Positions 25,663-34,772 of a stretch of 55,571 nt of DNA are shown here, piece by piece. A program made the translations under genes and the position numbers. The first letter of the stretch is position 1. Every line of letters starts with the position of its first letter. This DNA is from Elusimicrobiota bacterium (GTDB lineage Bacteria > Elusimicrobiota > Endomicrobiia > Endomicrobiales > Endomicrobiaceae), in the NCBI GenBank assembly GCA_031287735.1, contig JAITSO010000002.1:1-55571 (forward strand). Direction: 5' to 3'. The notes beneath the pieces were generated by a model. The model was not told where the DNA came from and did no database searches. It saw only the letters and a program-made list of their open reading frames with translations.

Positions 25663-26424
25663 TTAAGGTCTTGCAAGTCCTCTTTGAGATTTTTTTATGA
25701 ATTCTACTATTTCTTTGACGTGAACAGATTCTATTTCTTGGAGTCTTGCGAGTGCATCTTCTAATCCTAATTTAGACATAAATAGAATTTTATAAGCGTT
25801 TTTTATCTCGTCAATTTCAGAAAGATTAAGTTTTTGACGCTTTAAACCCACAAGGTTTAACCCGCTTAAAACTGCCCTATCGCCTTGTGCTATAACAAAT
25901 GGTATTACATCCATAACAATTATCGAGCCGCCGCTTAGCATTGCGGATTTTCCAATTTTGCAAAATTGATGAACGCCGACGCTTCCGCTAAAAATTGCAT
26001 TGTCACCTACTTCAACATGTCCTGCCAGACCAGTAGCATATCCTACAATTACATTGTCGCCGATAATGCAGTCATGAGCAACGTGCGAACAGGACATAAG
26101 CAGACAATTTTTGCCCACGATAGTTTTGCCGGAAGCGGCCGTGCCTCTGTTCAAAGTTACGCACTCTCTAATAGTGGTTCCGTCGCCTACAACCACTTCG
26201 GTTTTTTCACCTTGGTATTTTAAATCTTGTGGTCGTTTTCCAATGGACGAAAAGTTAAAAATTTCGCAGTTATGTCCAATTGCTGCGTACTCAATAACAG
26301 ATTGACCGTGTATTTTTGTTCCGCTTTTGATAGTGACACCAGGACCTATTACAACATATGGACCTATTTCTACATTGTCCTCAATAGCTGCATTTTTGTC
26401 TACTACTGCGGTTTGGTGTATCAT
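25663..26424 (-). CDS. lpxA: UDP-N-acetylglucosamine acyltransferase
   Basis: 253 residues, a left-handed beta-helix made of hexapeptide repeats (for example IGPYVVIGPGVTIKSG) with a helical C-terminus. The catalytic histidine corresponds to H136 in GLAGHVEVG, and the insertion loop SSIGKRPQDLKYQGEKT is typical. It transfers a 3-hydroxyacyl chain from acyl carrier protein to UDP-GlcNAc, the first step of lipid A synthesis. It follows fabZ by 29 bases in the lpxD-lpxC-fabZ-lpxA order. Acyl-chain length cannot be read with confidence. Confidence 0.96.
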   Translation of the reverse strand: MIHQTAVVDKNAAIEDNVEIGPYVVIGPGVTIKSGTKIHGQSVIEYAAIGHNCEIFNFSSIGKRPQDLKYQGEKTEVVVGDGTTIRECVTLNRGTAASGKTIVGKNCLLMSCSHVAHDCIIGDNVIVGYATGLAGHVEVGDNAIFSGSVGVHQFCKIGKSAMLSGGSIIVMDVIPFVIAQGDRAVLSGLNLVGLKRQKLNLSEIDEIKNAYKILFMSKLGLEDALARLQEIESVHVKEIVEFIKKSQRGLARP

Positions 26425-26453
26425 CCTTACCTCTATTTAATGCGAAATTATTT

Positions 26454-26930
26454 TTAAGAGCTTGATTTGTCTACGATGATGAACATAAATTCAGCTTCTG
26501 TAGCAAGATTTCCATCGACAAAAGCTTCGCCTTTTACTTTTCCGCGTCTTCCGACATCTTTTAAAATTTCAATTTTTAACTCAAGCAAATCACCGGGCTT
26601 AACGGGTTTTCTAAACTTTACATTATCTATTGACATAAAATAAGCAAGACAATTTTTCATTTCAGGTTTTGATAAAAACATTACGCAAGAAGTTTGTGCC
26701 ATTGCTTCCACTATCAGCACCCCAGGCATTATCGGTGCTTCTGGAAAATGACCTTGGAAAAAACTTTCATTGCCGCTTACGCATTTATAGCCAACGGCTT
26801 TAGTTGGGTCATCTTTAAAAATTTTTACTTTGTCTATCATTATAAAAGGGTACCTATGTGGAATGCATCTTAAAACTTCTTCATGTGTCATAAATATTTC
26901 GTTTTGATTTTCAGTTGGGCAATTTTCCAT
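26454..26930 (-). CDS. fabZ: 3-hydroxyacyl-[acyl-carrier-protein] dehydratase
   Basis: 158 residues. The hot-dog fold carries the catalytic H61 in GHFPEAPIMPG and E75 in VEAMAQ, with the HRYPFIMIDK motif at the N-terminus. It dehydrates 3-hydroxyacyl-ACP in fatty acid elongation and so competes with LpxA and LpxD for the same pool, which explains its place between lpxC and lpxA. The arrangement parallels lineages where lpxC and fabZ are fused; here they are separate genes 65 bases apart. Confidence 0.96.
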   Translation of the reverse strand: MENCPTENQNEIFMTHEEVLRCIPHRYPFIMIDKVKIFKDDPTKAVGYKCVSGNESFFQGHFPEAPIMPGVLIVEAMAQTSCVMFLSKPEMKNCLAYFMSIDNVKFRKPVKPGDLLELKIEILKDVGRRGKVKGEAFVDGNLATEAEFMFIIVDKSSS

Positions 26931-26995
26931 TAAACCTCCTAAATTAACTGTAAATTTTATTCTTGTGACAAAACAATAGTTTTTAAAAGCGAACT

Positions 26996-27850
26996 TTATT
27001 TTTCGACAATTGCTTTTTTCAAAAATTCTTTGACGAATCTTATGTTATTTTGGTGGCCGGGTTTATCGGCACTAATGCGTGCTTTTATGGGTTTGCCCGC
27101 TAAGTATAAATCACCTAGCAAATCCAAAATTTTATGACGGACAAATTCATCTTCATAGCGCAAAGGTTCTTTGTTGTGAATTCCGTTTGGTGAAATAACT
27201 ATTGCATTTTCTAAAGAACCGCCGCGTGCAAGACCTTTGGACTGCAAAGCTTCTATTTCATAATCAAAACAAAAAGTTTTTGCACAAGCTAATTCTTTAA
27301 GATAAAAGTCCTGACTGATGTTTTTTATAGATTTACTTTGAAATTTTACTTGCGGATGTGAAAAAGATATAGAACACTCTATTGCAAGCTCATTTGACGG
27401 AAACGCTGAAATTTTTGTTTTTCCGGCTTCAAAAATAACGGGTTCGTTTAAAATGTAAAACTCACGCAAAATGTCAAATTCTTTTATCCCGGCCTCTGAA
27501 AGTGCTTCGGCAAAATGTCTTGCACTTCCATCCAAAATTGGTGGTTCGCTGTTGTTGATATCCACAATCAAGTTGTCTATTCCCAAAGCAAAAGCACAGG
27601 ACATTATGTGTTCAATAGTGTGAATCCTAACTTCATCTTTTTCAATCACCGTTCCTCTAACGGCAAGACCAAAAGCCGCATTAGACCAAATAGCTTCAAC
27701 CACGGGCTTATTTTTCAAATCTGTTCTTATAAATTTTATTCCATGATTTGCAAATGGCGCCGGCTTGAAAACAACGATACTTTTATTTCCTGTGTGAAGA
27801 CCTATTCCCTCTACAGAAATTTCGCTATTTATTGTGGTTTGTTTAATCAT
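26996..27850 (-). CDS. lpxC: UDP-3-O-acyl-N-acetylglucosamine deacetylase
   Basis: 284 residues. Zinc and catalytic residues are conserved: E80 and H81 in HTIEHIMSCAFALGIDN, H239 and D243 in RHKILDLLGDL, and H266 in KPGHQNN. GIGLHTGN begins the first domain, and PPILDGSA is the characteristic substrate-site stretch. It removes the acetyl group in the committed step of lipid A synthesis. Its start overlaps the end of lpxD by eight bases. Confidence 0.96.
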   Translation of the reverse strand: MIKQTTINSEISVEGIGLHTGNKSIVVFKPAPFANHGIKFIRTDLKNKPVVEAIWSNAAFGLAVRGTVIEKDEVRIHTIEHIMSCAFALGIDNLIVDINNSEPPILDGSARHFAEALSEAGIKEFDILREFYILNEPVIFEAGKTKISAFPSNELAIECSISFSHPQVKFQSKSIKNISQDFYLKELACAKTFCFDYEIEALQSKGLARGGSLENAIVISPNGIHNKEPLRYEDEFVRHKILDLLGDLYLAGKPIKARISADKPGHQNNIRFVKEFLKKAIVEK

Positions 27851-28880
27851 TATTAGATTCTCTTAGTTTTGCTTTTATGTTTTTTAAATCTTGGTAAAAT
27901 TCTGGCAGTCGTCTAATTAGAGATCTGATTTTTATGCTTTGCTTAAGCGGTGCACTTGGATTTCCGCCGATTTGTTCGCCATTTGCGACATTGCCGCCTA
28001 TTCCAGATTGGCTTGATATGAGGGCACTGTTTCCTATTTTCAAATGACCTGCAATTCCGGTCTGTCCGCCTATTATTACATTGTCGCCGATCTCTGTAGA
28101 CCCCGCGATTCCTGTTTGTGCGACTATTAAGCAATTTTTACCTATGCAAACATTGTGAGCGATTTGTACGAGGTTATCAATTTTTGTTCTATCTCCAATT
28201 TTTGTGGCGTCAACAGTAGCTCTGTCTACGGTAGTGTTAGAGCCTATTTCAACATCATTTCCAATTTCTACCCTACCGATTTGCGGTATTTTTTCCGCTT
28301 TTCCATTGACAGTCGTAAAACCAAAACCATCGCCGCCAATAGTAACGTTTGGCTGGATTATTACCCTATCGCCGATTTTTGTCTCTTCCCTGATTACAAC
28401 ATTAGGATAAATCAAACAATCGTTGCCAATTTCAACATTTTTCCCAACATAAACATTAGGAAAAATTTTAGCATTGCAGCCTATTTTGGCGCCGTCTTCT
28501 ATAACGACATTTTGCCCTACATAAGCATCTTTGCCGATTTTTGCTTTATCAGAAATAGAAGCGGAACCGTGGATTTCTTTTTTTAAATCTCCAATTTTTT
28601 CTTTTTCAATGATGCTTAAAACAATAGCATAAGCATACTGTGGATTTGGGACCTTAATAAGGGTCCTATCTTTAAACTGCGTAATGTCGGCATTGGAATT
28701 TATTAAGAGAACACCGGCGGAAGTCTTTAAAGAGTCTGAAAAATACTTCGGATTGCCTAAAAAAGAAACTTCGTTTTCTTTGGCTTGTTTTAGCCCGGCT
28801 GCTCCTGTTAGAATGGTATTTTTGTTGCCAATAAGTTCACCAGACACAAGCAGTGCAAGTTTCTCAGAGGTGATTTGCAT
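27843..28880 (-). CDS. lpxD: UDP-3-O-(3-hydroxyacyl)glucosamine N-acyltransferase
   Basis: 345 residues from the ATG at 28880, which has an AAGGAAAT ribosome site. A frame open 19 codons further upstream lacks one. An N-terminal uridine-binding domain (about 1-100) is followed by many hexapeptide repeats and a short helical tail. The catalytic histidine lies in VQIAHNVCIG, and a second conserved one is in GIAGHLKIG. It adds the N-linked acyl chain to the LpxC product. It heads the operon lpxD-lpxC-fabZ-lpxA-mfd. Confidence 0.96.
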   Translation of the reverse strand: MQITSEKLALLVSGELIGNKNTILTGAAGLKQAKENEVSFLGNPKYFSDSLKTSAGVLLINSNADITQFKDRTLIKVPNPQYAYAIVLSIIEKEKIGDLKKEIHGSASISDKAKIGKDAYVGQNVVIEDGAKIGCNAKIFPNVYVGKNVEIGNDCLIYPNVVIREETKIGDRVIIQPNVTIGGDGFGFTTVNGKAEKIPQIGRVEIGNDVEIGSNTTVDRATVDATKIGDRTKIDNLVQIAHNVCIGKNCLIVAQTGIAGSTEIGDNVIIGGQTGIAGHLKIGNSALISSQSGIGGNVANGEQIGGNPSAPLKQSIKIRSLIRRLPEFYQDLKNIKAKLRESNND

Positions 28881-28967
28881 TTTTATTTCCTTCGATTTTA
28901 TGGTTTGATAATATTGAACGAACCAAACAACTGCCAAATACTACTTAGAGCAAATCCTTTGGAAGGT

Positions 28968-28997
28968 AGTCTACTTTATTTCCGAAAACATTGTAAA
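28968..28997 (-). promoter_or_regulatory. Promoter of the lpxD operon
   Basis: On the minus strand, a -35 TTTACA (28992-28997) and -10 TAGACT (28968-28973) are 18 bases apart, with the ATAAAG block directly before the -10. The leader to lpxD is about 80 bases. Confidence 0.6.
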
Positions 28998-29430
28998 ATT
29001 CAGCGGTTGCATCAAGCGTTGTGTTTTGAAATTTTAAAATATCTGATCTGTTTAATAATAGGAATTCTTGTGTTTTTCAAACAAATTGGATGAAATAGCT
29101 ATTGTGAGTTTGCTGGAAAAGGTTTTTGCTAGTAGCGTTTTTGGATTGTTCATTAAAATTACCTTTATGCAGGAGTTATCGGTAACTTTTTGTTTTCTGC
29201 ATATATTCTATGACGCAATGTCCATTCTCATTACTGGTCAGTTCTAGTATATGCAATAATTTTGGCCGAACGGACCGCAAACACAAACATGGTGTTTGAT
29301 GTTATTGCCAACAACTGACAGGTCAAAATAAGCGAAATAATCCAGAAAACTATGCTATTGAATTTTAAGGTGAGCTGCAGTCCGTGTTTGCAGTTTTTAA
29401 TAAAGCACAAAGCCGTTTATGCTTGGGAAT
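28998..29430. other. 433-base stretch without a gene between lpxD and tsaB
   Basis: I find no credible coding frame. A 7-bp hairpin lies at 29278-29298 (CAAACAC and GTGTTTG around a seven-base loop) without a T-run, and could end the tsaB transcript coming from the right. The rest shows no repeat or known RNA and could be a decayed gene. Confidence 0.45.
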
Positions 29431-30090
29431 TTAAATGCTTGCTATTTTTTCTTCTGCCCAAGATTTGCGAATGTATAAAGGTTCAACTTGGTCATAGGAA
29501 TAATTTTTTTTTGAAAGGTATGCAAGTTGTGCAAGTTTATGTGCTTGGGGCATGTTGTCAAAATCTGAAACAAAAATCACTTTGCCTTTTAAATTTTTTT
29601 CTACTGCTTCTCTGTAAATTGCAGAAGCATTCCCAATAAGCATAACCTGCTCTTTAATTTTTTTTAAACTTTCTATGAACACGTGTATGTTTTTAATAAT
29701 TACTTTCTTTCTTTCTTTCACATACACTTCATTTCTCAATGCGTCAATCGCAGTGATTATTTTTACGCCGGAAATTTCTACAAAAGAGCTTTCTAAAATT
29801 TCTAAAGTATTTGCGGCAAAGACAGGTTTATTCAAAAATTGGGCTAAAGTTTTTACAACCGTCATTCCTATTCTTATACCTGTAAAGCTACCCGGACCAG
29901 TAGAAACAGCAAATTTGTCTATATCTTTTAGGCTAGTATTTGCATCGCTAGTAATTTTTTCTATAGATGACAACAAATTTTCAGAATGCATATTACCGTT
30001 GTTATAGTAAAGACTTGCTAAAGTTTTTTTGCCTTCACTTAAAGCGATACTGAAAGTCTTACCTGATGTTTCAACTGATAGAATTTTCAT
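29431..30090 (-). CDS. tsaB: tRNA threonylcarbamoyladenosine synthesis protein TsaB
   Basis: 219 residues of the ASKHA fold. LSVETSGKTFSIAL begins the first domain, and VSTGPGSFTGIRIGM is the family signature at about residues 63-77. TsaB is the partner that holds TsaD and TsaE in the complex making t6A37 in ANN-decoding tRNAs. It overlaps tsaE by 20 bases, so the two are co-translated. TsaD is not in the window. The methylthiotransferase mtaB, which further modifies t6A, is encoded at 51355. Confidence 0.95.
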   Translation of the reverse strand: MKILSVETSGKTFSIALSEGKKTLASLYYNNGNMHSENLLSSIEKITSDANTSLKDIDKFAVSTGPGSFTGIRIGMTVVKTLAQFLNKPVFAANTLEILESSFVEISGVKIITAIDALRNEVYVKERKKVIIKNIHVFIESLKKIKEQVMLIGNASAIYREAVEKNLKGKVIFVSDFDNMPQAHKLAQLAYLSKKNYSYDQVEPLYIRKSWAEEKIASI

Positions 30091-30553
30091 TTTTCTTCTC
30101 TATAATTATTTTTCTTTTGGCATCTAAGATTTCAAACTTTATACTCCAAACATTATCGTCTTGAGAATCCATTAGTTTATCCGCCCATTCTACAAGCGCA
30201 ATGTTTTCACCGCTGTAAAGGTACTCTTCTATACCGATATCCCAAAGATTAGATGAATTTAGTCTATATAAATCTATGTGAAATAATTTCAGTCCATTTA
30301 ATTGATATTCATTGACAAGCATAAAGCTGGAGCTTCTTACAAAATCTTTTTTATTGAATCCTCGCAAAACACCCTGGCAGAAAATTGTTTTGCCGCTGCC
30401 TACCTCTCCATATAAAAAAACCATGTCGCCTGGCTTTAAAAGCTTAGCTAGTTGTATACCTAAATTTCTTGTTTGGTATGGAGTACGAGAAATAAACGGT
30501 TGAACTTTAAAAGTGTTTAAAACCTTTGTACTTGCTGTTTTGTTCTTTTCCAT
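30071..30553 (-). CDS. tsaE: tRNA threonylcarbamoyladenosine synthesis ATPase TsaE
   Basis: 160 residues. The Walker A motif is LYGEVGSGKTIFCQG; FHIDLYRL and ALVEWADKL complete the P-loop fold typical of TsaE. It powers turnover of the TsaB-TsaD complex. The start overlaps the end of thiL by 47 bases, unusually long, and no better start is visible before the P-loop region. There is no clear ribosome site, which fits coupling from thiL. The first 20 residues may be poorly assigned. Confidence 0.93.
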   Translation of the reverse strand: MEKNKTASTKVLNTFKVQPFISRTPYQTRNLGIQLAKLLKPGDMVFLYGEVGSGKTIFCQGVLRGFNKKDFVRSSSFMLVNEYQLNGLKLFHIDLYRLNSSNLWDIGIEEYLYSGENIALVEWADKLMDSQDDNVWSIKFEILDAKRKIIIEKKNENSIS

Positions 30554-31493
30554 TTTCTATAACTGTGATATTGTTTGAATTATTAATTTCTCCGATATAC
30601 GAAATTTCCGGAGCTATTTTTTTTAAAAATTGTGCTTTAGATTTTGACACGCTAAAAACTAGTTCATAATCTTCACCGCCAAACAAAGCGAAATTTTGCT
30701 GCAGTTTTTTCTCTTTAAAAACTTTTCTTAAGTTTTGCGAAATAGCAATGGTATCTACGAAAATTTTTGCACCTTTCATAGATGATTTTGCAATCAAATC
30801 TACGGCTGACCATAGCCCGTCAGAAGCATCTGTTAAGGCGGTAATATGATTGGATATTTTTTGTGCAATTTTTAGTCTAGCTTGAGGAGCATTTTGTTTT
30901 GCAATTAAGTTTTTTTGGTAAGCATTATAAATGTGTTTTTGTCCATATTTACACAAAAGGGCTACACCGGCCGCTGCATCACCAAAAGTGTTTGTTACGC
31001 CTATCAAATCTCCATTTTCGGCACCGCTTCTCTTAATGATATTTCCCTTCGCAACGCCAACGACCGTTACAGAAATTGTAAGTTTATCAGACTTGACTGT
31101 ATCGCCGCCTGCAATTATTGCTTTGTATTTATCGCAAGATTTTTTTAACCCTTTGTATAATTCATGAAAAAAATGGTGTGGCGTCTTTTTTGGTAAACAC
31201 AATCCTATAAAAACATATTTTGGAGTAACGTTCCCCATGGCTGCAATATCGCTGATATTCACTTCAATAGCTTTTTGCCCAAGCTCAAAAGGAGTAGTCC
31301 AATTTTTTTTGAAATGCACATTTTCGACTAAAACATCTTTGGTAATGCAAATATTTTTAGTGCCAATTTTAAAACAAAAGCAATCGTCTCCTATATTTGC
31401 AGTTATAATTTTATTTTTCTTAGGTTTAGCAAAAATTTTTTTAATTTCATCTATTAAAGCAAATTCGTCGATGGAAGAAATTGATGTGTTCAT
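30507..31493 (-). CDS. thiL: Thiamine-monophosphate kinase
   Basis: 328 residues, typical length. The PurM-like ATP-binding fold shows NIGDDCFCF near the N-terminus, the metal-binding ISDIAAMG, AGGDTVKSD, and TDASDGLW, and FGGEDYELVF near residue 265. It phosphorylates thiamine monophosphate to the diphosphate cofactor needed by Por and transketolase in this window. No thiamine riboswitch was seen upstream, where only 55 bases separate it from bamA. Confidence 0.93.
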   Translation of the reverse strand: MNTSISSIDEFALIDEIKKIFAKPKKNKIITANIGDDCFCFKIGTKNICITKDVLVENVHFKKNWTTPFELGQKAIEVNISDIAAMGNVTPKYVFIGLCLPKKTPHHFFHELYKGLKKSCDKYKAIIAGGDTVKSDKLTISVTVVGVAKGNIIKRSGAENGDLIGVTNTFGDAAAGVALLCKYGQKHIYNAYQKNLIAKQNAPQARLKIAQKISNHITALTDASDGLWSAVDLIAKSSMKGAKIFVDTIAISQNLRKVFKEKKLQQNFALFGGEDYELVFSVSKSKAQFLKKIAPEISYIGEINNSNNITVIENGKEQNSKYKGFKHF

Positions 31494-31548
31494 TGTGATT
31501 TATTTTAAGCGGTTTTTTGAGATTTGTATATTAGTAAGAGTAAAAAAA

Positions 31549-33858
31549 TTAGAAAATATTACCAATTGTAAAATAAAACTGCTGCAGTTGCTCGCCCTCT
31601 TTGTGATCTAATCCATAACCCCAATCAAGTCTTAAGGGAAAAACAGGAGTCGCAAACCGTATTCCAAACCCAACGCCGGAATGTAAATTTGTTTGCTTTT
31701 TTCCAATAGTAAAGTCTACATCGTTGAACTTATCCCAAATTCCGCCAATATCGTAAAATATTGCACCTTGTAAAACGGTTCTGCCTCTTTCAGAAACGAT
31801 AGGAAATTTATATTCTATATTCATAACAGCCATGATTTTCCCGCCATCTTCTGCTCCAATTTCTGTTCTATATTTATATCCTCGCACAGTGTCAGCACCT
31901 CCAATATAATATTTTTCATACAAAGGAACTTTTTCGGAAACTCCATAATTTGTCACTAGTCCACCAGCTATATTAACGCTTAAAACAAATTTCCAGAACG
32001 TTGGGAAAAACCATGTTGTTTTTACATTGGCTTTTAAGTAATCCACATTACCGCCTAAGTAACTATCGGCACAAACTAAAGCCAAAGAGTGTCGGCTTCC
32101 ACTTGAAGGATCAAAAATATAATCCCTTGAATCATAAGCTATTTGTGCGGAAAGACTTGAACTTTTATCTTGAGAAATATCTGTAGCATTATGGATTAAT
32201 TGCTTAACAGTGTCGTTTGTGTAATCATACATATCGACGTATTCGTAACTGTACCCAAATAGCAACCCTATGCGTTCGCTGATTCTTGGACCTACTTGTG
32301 CTGAAAACCCAATTCTATTTTCTTCATAAGCATCAGTCCAACTGCCATAATCTCTTAATCTTTGGATATCATAAACACTTAAGCTTAAGCTCGCGTTTTT
32401 ATTTAAAATCCAAGGGTCGGTCCAACCTATTTCATAATTTTGTCGTCTTTCACCAAATTCCCAAAGTAAATTTAATCTTTGGGCAAGTCCAAATAAATTC
32501 ATATGTTGCAGCTGAATAGAGCCTATAAATTGATCTACAGAAGAATAACCGGCACCTGCTGTGATCATTCCGGGTCTACCTTCGGCTATCAAAAGTGATA
32601 ATTCCATCACACTTGGGTTATTTGTAGGCAAAACATTAGGCTCTACTCCGTCTATAAAACCTAAATTGTAGATTCTTTCAATGCTACGTCTTATTTTTGA
32701 TGATGAGAAAACATCGCCAGATTTGAGAAGCAGTTCTCTAATTATTACTTTTTCTTTTGTTGAAGTAAGACCTTCAATGTAAACATTGCCGAGGAACACT
32801 ACGGAGTTTTCTTTAATTTTTACAACAACATCTATTACACCTTTTTCTTCTTCTTTTTTAAAATCGGGATTAATATCTACATGCATATAACCTTTATCCG
32901 AATAAAGTTCATAAATTTCCTGGATGCTTTGAATGATTGCACTCTGATTATAAATATCTCCCTTCTTGATTTTGATATGCTTGAATATTTTTTTTCTGTC
33001 AATACCGTCAATACTCAAAACTCCATCACTGCCTTCAACATCTAAAGCAATGTCGCCGAAGCAATATCTCTGTCCTTCTTGGATAGCTACCGTTAAAAAC
33101 ATTTCCGTTCTTTCTGGATTGTAATCAGTTGTTGACTCTATGACTTTGTAATCAAAAAAACCTTTGTCTTTATAGAACGTTTCTATTGTTTTTAAATCCA
33201 GCTGAAAAATTTCACTATTAAAAATCTTTTTCTTTTTCGTTTTTAGAGTATTTAAAATCTTTTTTTCACTAAAAGCCAATACCCCGTCCACGTGCACCCC
33301 ACCCAAAATCACCCTATTGTTTTCAGTAATAAAAAACGTCAAATTTATTTTATTAGTATCTGTATCTATCACAGGATAAACTTCAAGGAGCATATCCGCA
33401 TAACCTTTTTCTGCATACAGAGAGATTATTTTTCTTTTTGCATTTTCTAATTTTATGACATCGTAGAAGCTCTTTCCTTTAAGTCCTATCTCATCTTTCC
33501 CTAATTCGTTTTTTAACTTATTTTCTTTGAAAGCATTATTCCCCTTAAAAACTATCTTCTCCAGACATGGTTTCTCGGTAACAGTGTATGTGAGCAACCC
33601 ATTTTTTTCATCGTAGTTACTATCTACAATTTCGAAACTACCAAGCGACAGAATAGACCGTACATCATCCCTAACTTTTTCTTCAGAATATATTTTATTC
33701 TTTTTTAATGATATAACGTCCCAAACTTTTCGCGGCTTGACGTTTCGCAACCCCTCAACAGTAATTCCTGAAATCCTATCTGCTAGAGCAAAAACACTAA
33801 CAGGAAGCACGAAAAACAAAACCAGGACAAAACAAATCCTACGAAAAACTCTATTCAT
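31549..33858 (-). CDS. bamA: Outer membrane protein assembly factor BamA
   Basis: 769 residues. A signal peptide (about 1-25) is followed by a series of about five POTRA repeats (about 28-425), with repeating GxxYSEEKVRDDVRSI-type helices, and then a C-terminal 16-strand barrel. The barrel ends FTIGNIF with a terminal phenylalanine. The L6 loop motif appears as VRGYKYR. BamA inserts beta-barrel proteins into the outer membrane. Downstream are thiL, tsaE and tsaB; upstream is a secreted sugar-binding-like protein. Strong evidence for a two-membrane cell. Confidence 0.96.
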   Translation of the reverse strand: MNRVFRRICFVLVLFFVLPVSVFALADRISGITVEGLRNVKPRKVWDVISLKKNKIYSEEKVRDDVRSILSLGSFEIVDSNYDEKNGLLTYTVTEKPCLEKIVFKGNNAFKENKLKNELGKDEIGLKGKSFYDVIKLENAKRKIISLYAEKGYADMLLEVYPVIDTDTNKINLTFFITENNRVILGGVHVDGVLAFSEKKILNTLKTKKKKIFNSEIFQLDLKTIETFYKDKGFFDYKVIESTTDYNPERTEMFLTVAIQEGQRYCFGDIALDVEGSDGVLSIDGIDRKKIFKHIKIKKGDIYNQSAIIQSIQEIYELYSDKGYMHVDINPDFKKEEEKGVIDVVVKIKENSVVFLGNVYIEGLTSTKEKVIIRELLLKSGDVFSSSKIRRSIERIYNLGFIDGVEPNVLPTNNPSVMELSLLIAEGRPGMITAGAGYSSVDQFIGSIQLQHMNLFGLAQRLNLLWEFGERRQNYEIGWTDPWILNKNASLSLSVYDIQRLRDYGSWTDAYEENRIGFSAQVGPRISERIGLLFGYSYEYVDMYDYTNDTVKQLIHNATDISQDKSSSLSAQIAYDSRDYIFDPSSGSRHSLALVCADSYLGGNVDYLKANVKTTWFFPTFWKFVLSVNIAGGLVTNYGVSEKVPLYEKYYIGGADTVRGYKYRTEIGAEDGGKIMAVMNIEYKFPIVSERGRTVLQGAIFYDIGGIWDKFNDVDFTIGKKQTNLHSGVGFGIRFATPVFPLRLDWGYGLDHKEGEQLQQFYFTIGNIF

Positions 33859-33912
33859 CTTAATTTAAAAAAGCAACCTTACAAATTTAAAACAAAAACC
33901 AAAAATAAAACA

Positions 33913-34521
33913 TTATTCATAAGCTATGTCATCGAAAAATATAACCGCCCCAGTAGGATTATCGTCTTTTGAAAGTGCAAAACAAAAACCACCAATTATA
34001 GATGACATATCTTTCTCATCGAGTGGGATAGAATACTTAGTCCATTCTTTTGAAAGTGTTATGGGGCCAATCGCAGCAGTACAAGAATCTGGGTATTCCC
34101 CAGTAATTCCACCTACTTTGAATTCAGCAATTTTTTCTCCGCCTTTTTGCCCCCTTACCCAAAAGGTAAGTTTTTCGGCACCAGTTAAATTATATCCGGC
34201 TCCTCTTTTGTCACCCCAATTATTTGCCGGTTGTTGCCAATATATTCCTGCCCATCCAGCACCTTGTGCCATCCTACCAGAATAAGCAATTTTTATACAT
34301 GTGTTTCCACTGTGGGGACTTTCAGCATTAGCAGGATTTATTTTGAGATCTCCAAAATCACCCATCCAACCTGATGGAGCAAAATGATTCTCCCTTGAAG
34401 AGCTTTCGACATAAATAACAAATGGCAATCTTGCCCGGGGTTTCTGTGCGTATATCTCTGAGCAAACGGAAAAAGAAAGAACGAAAACAAAGACGGCAAC
34501 GACAAACAACTTAATTCTCAT
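33913..34521 (-). CDS. Secreted carbohydrate-binding-like protein
   Basis: 202 residues. A signal peptide of about 25 residues (MRIKLFVVAVFVFVLS, cleavage near EIYA-Q) is followed by one domain rich in tryptophan and glycine: SGWMGDFGDLKI, WAGIYWQQPANNWGD, LTFWVRGQKGGEKIAEFKVGG, and a final beta strand FFDDIAYE. This matches the galactose-binding-like beta-sandwich layout seen in carbohydrate-binding modules that end in FDDI. No catalytic domain is attached, so it would be a free periplasmic or surface binding protein. It lies 54 bases before bamA with an AGGAGAT ribosome site. The upstream 250 bases (34522-34772) hold no gene; an 8-bp inverted repeat (CACAAAATGT type) lies there. Binding to sugar is inferred from fold resemblance only. 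Confidence 0.7.
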   Translation of the reverse strand: MRIKLFVVAVFVFVLSFSVCSEIYAQKPRARLPFVIYVESSSRENHFAPSGWMGDFGDLKINPANAESPHSGNTCIKIAYSGRMAQGAGWAGIYWQQPANNWGDKRGAGYNLTGAEKLTFWVRGQKGGEKIAEFKVGGITGEYPDSCTAAIGPITLSKEWTKYSIPLDEKDMSSIIGGFCFALSKDDNPTGAVIFFDDIAYE

Positions 34522-34772
34522 AAAACATCTCCTTTTTTATTTTTACGGTGCAAGCACGTACTCACCACTGCTTCTGATGATTTATTATTGCGACCACCCA
34601 AAACCACGCACACGGTAGCACAAAATGTAGCAAAACTCAAACTTGGAACATTTTGCCACTCCGAATCCGAGCAAGCCGGTCCAAATTTACCTTAGATAAC
34701 ATTAATGTAAAAAAACTAAAGCAGAACAAACTGGGAGACAATTTATTCAGCGACAAAAAGCACATTTAATTT

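Noticed and set aside
28155-28586. A 143-aa plus-strand frame antisense to lpxD
   Set aside because: It is the shadow of the repetitive hexapeptide sequence of LpxD, which keeps other frames open; it has no ribosome site and no family resemblance.
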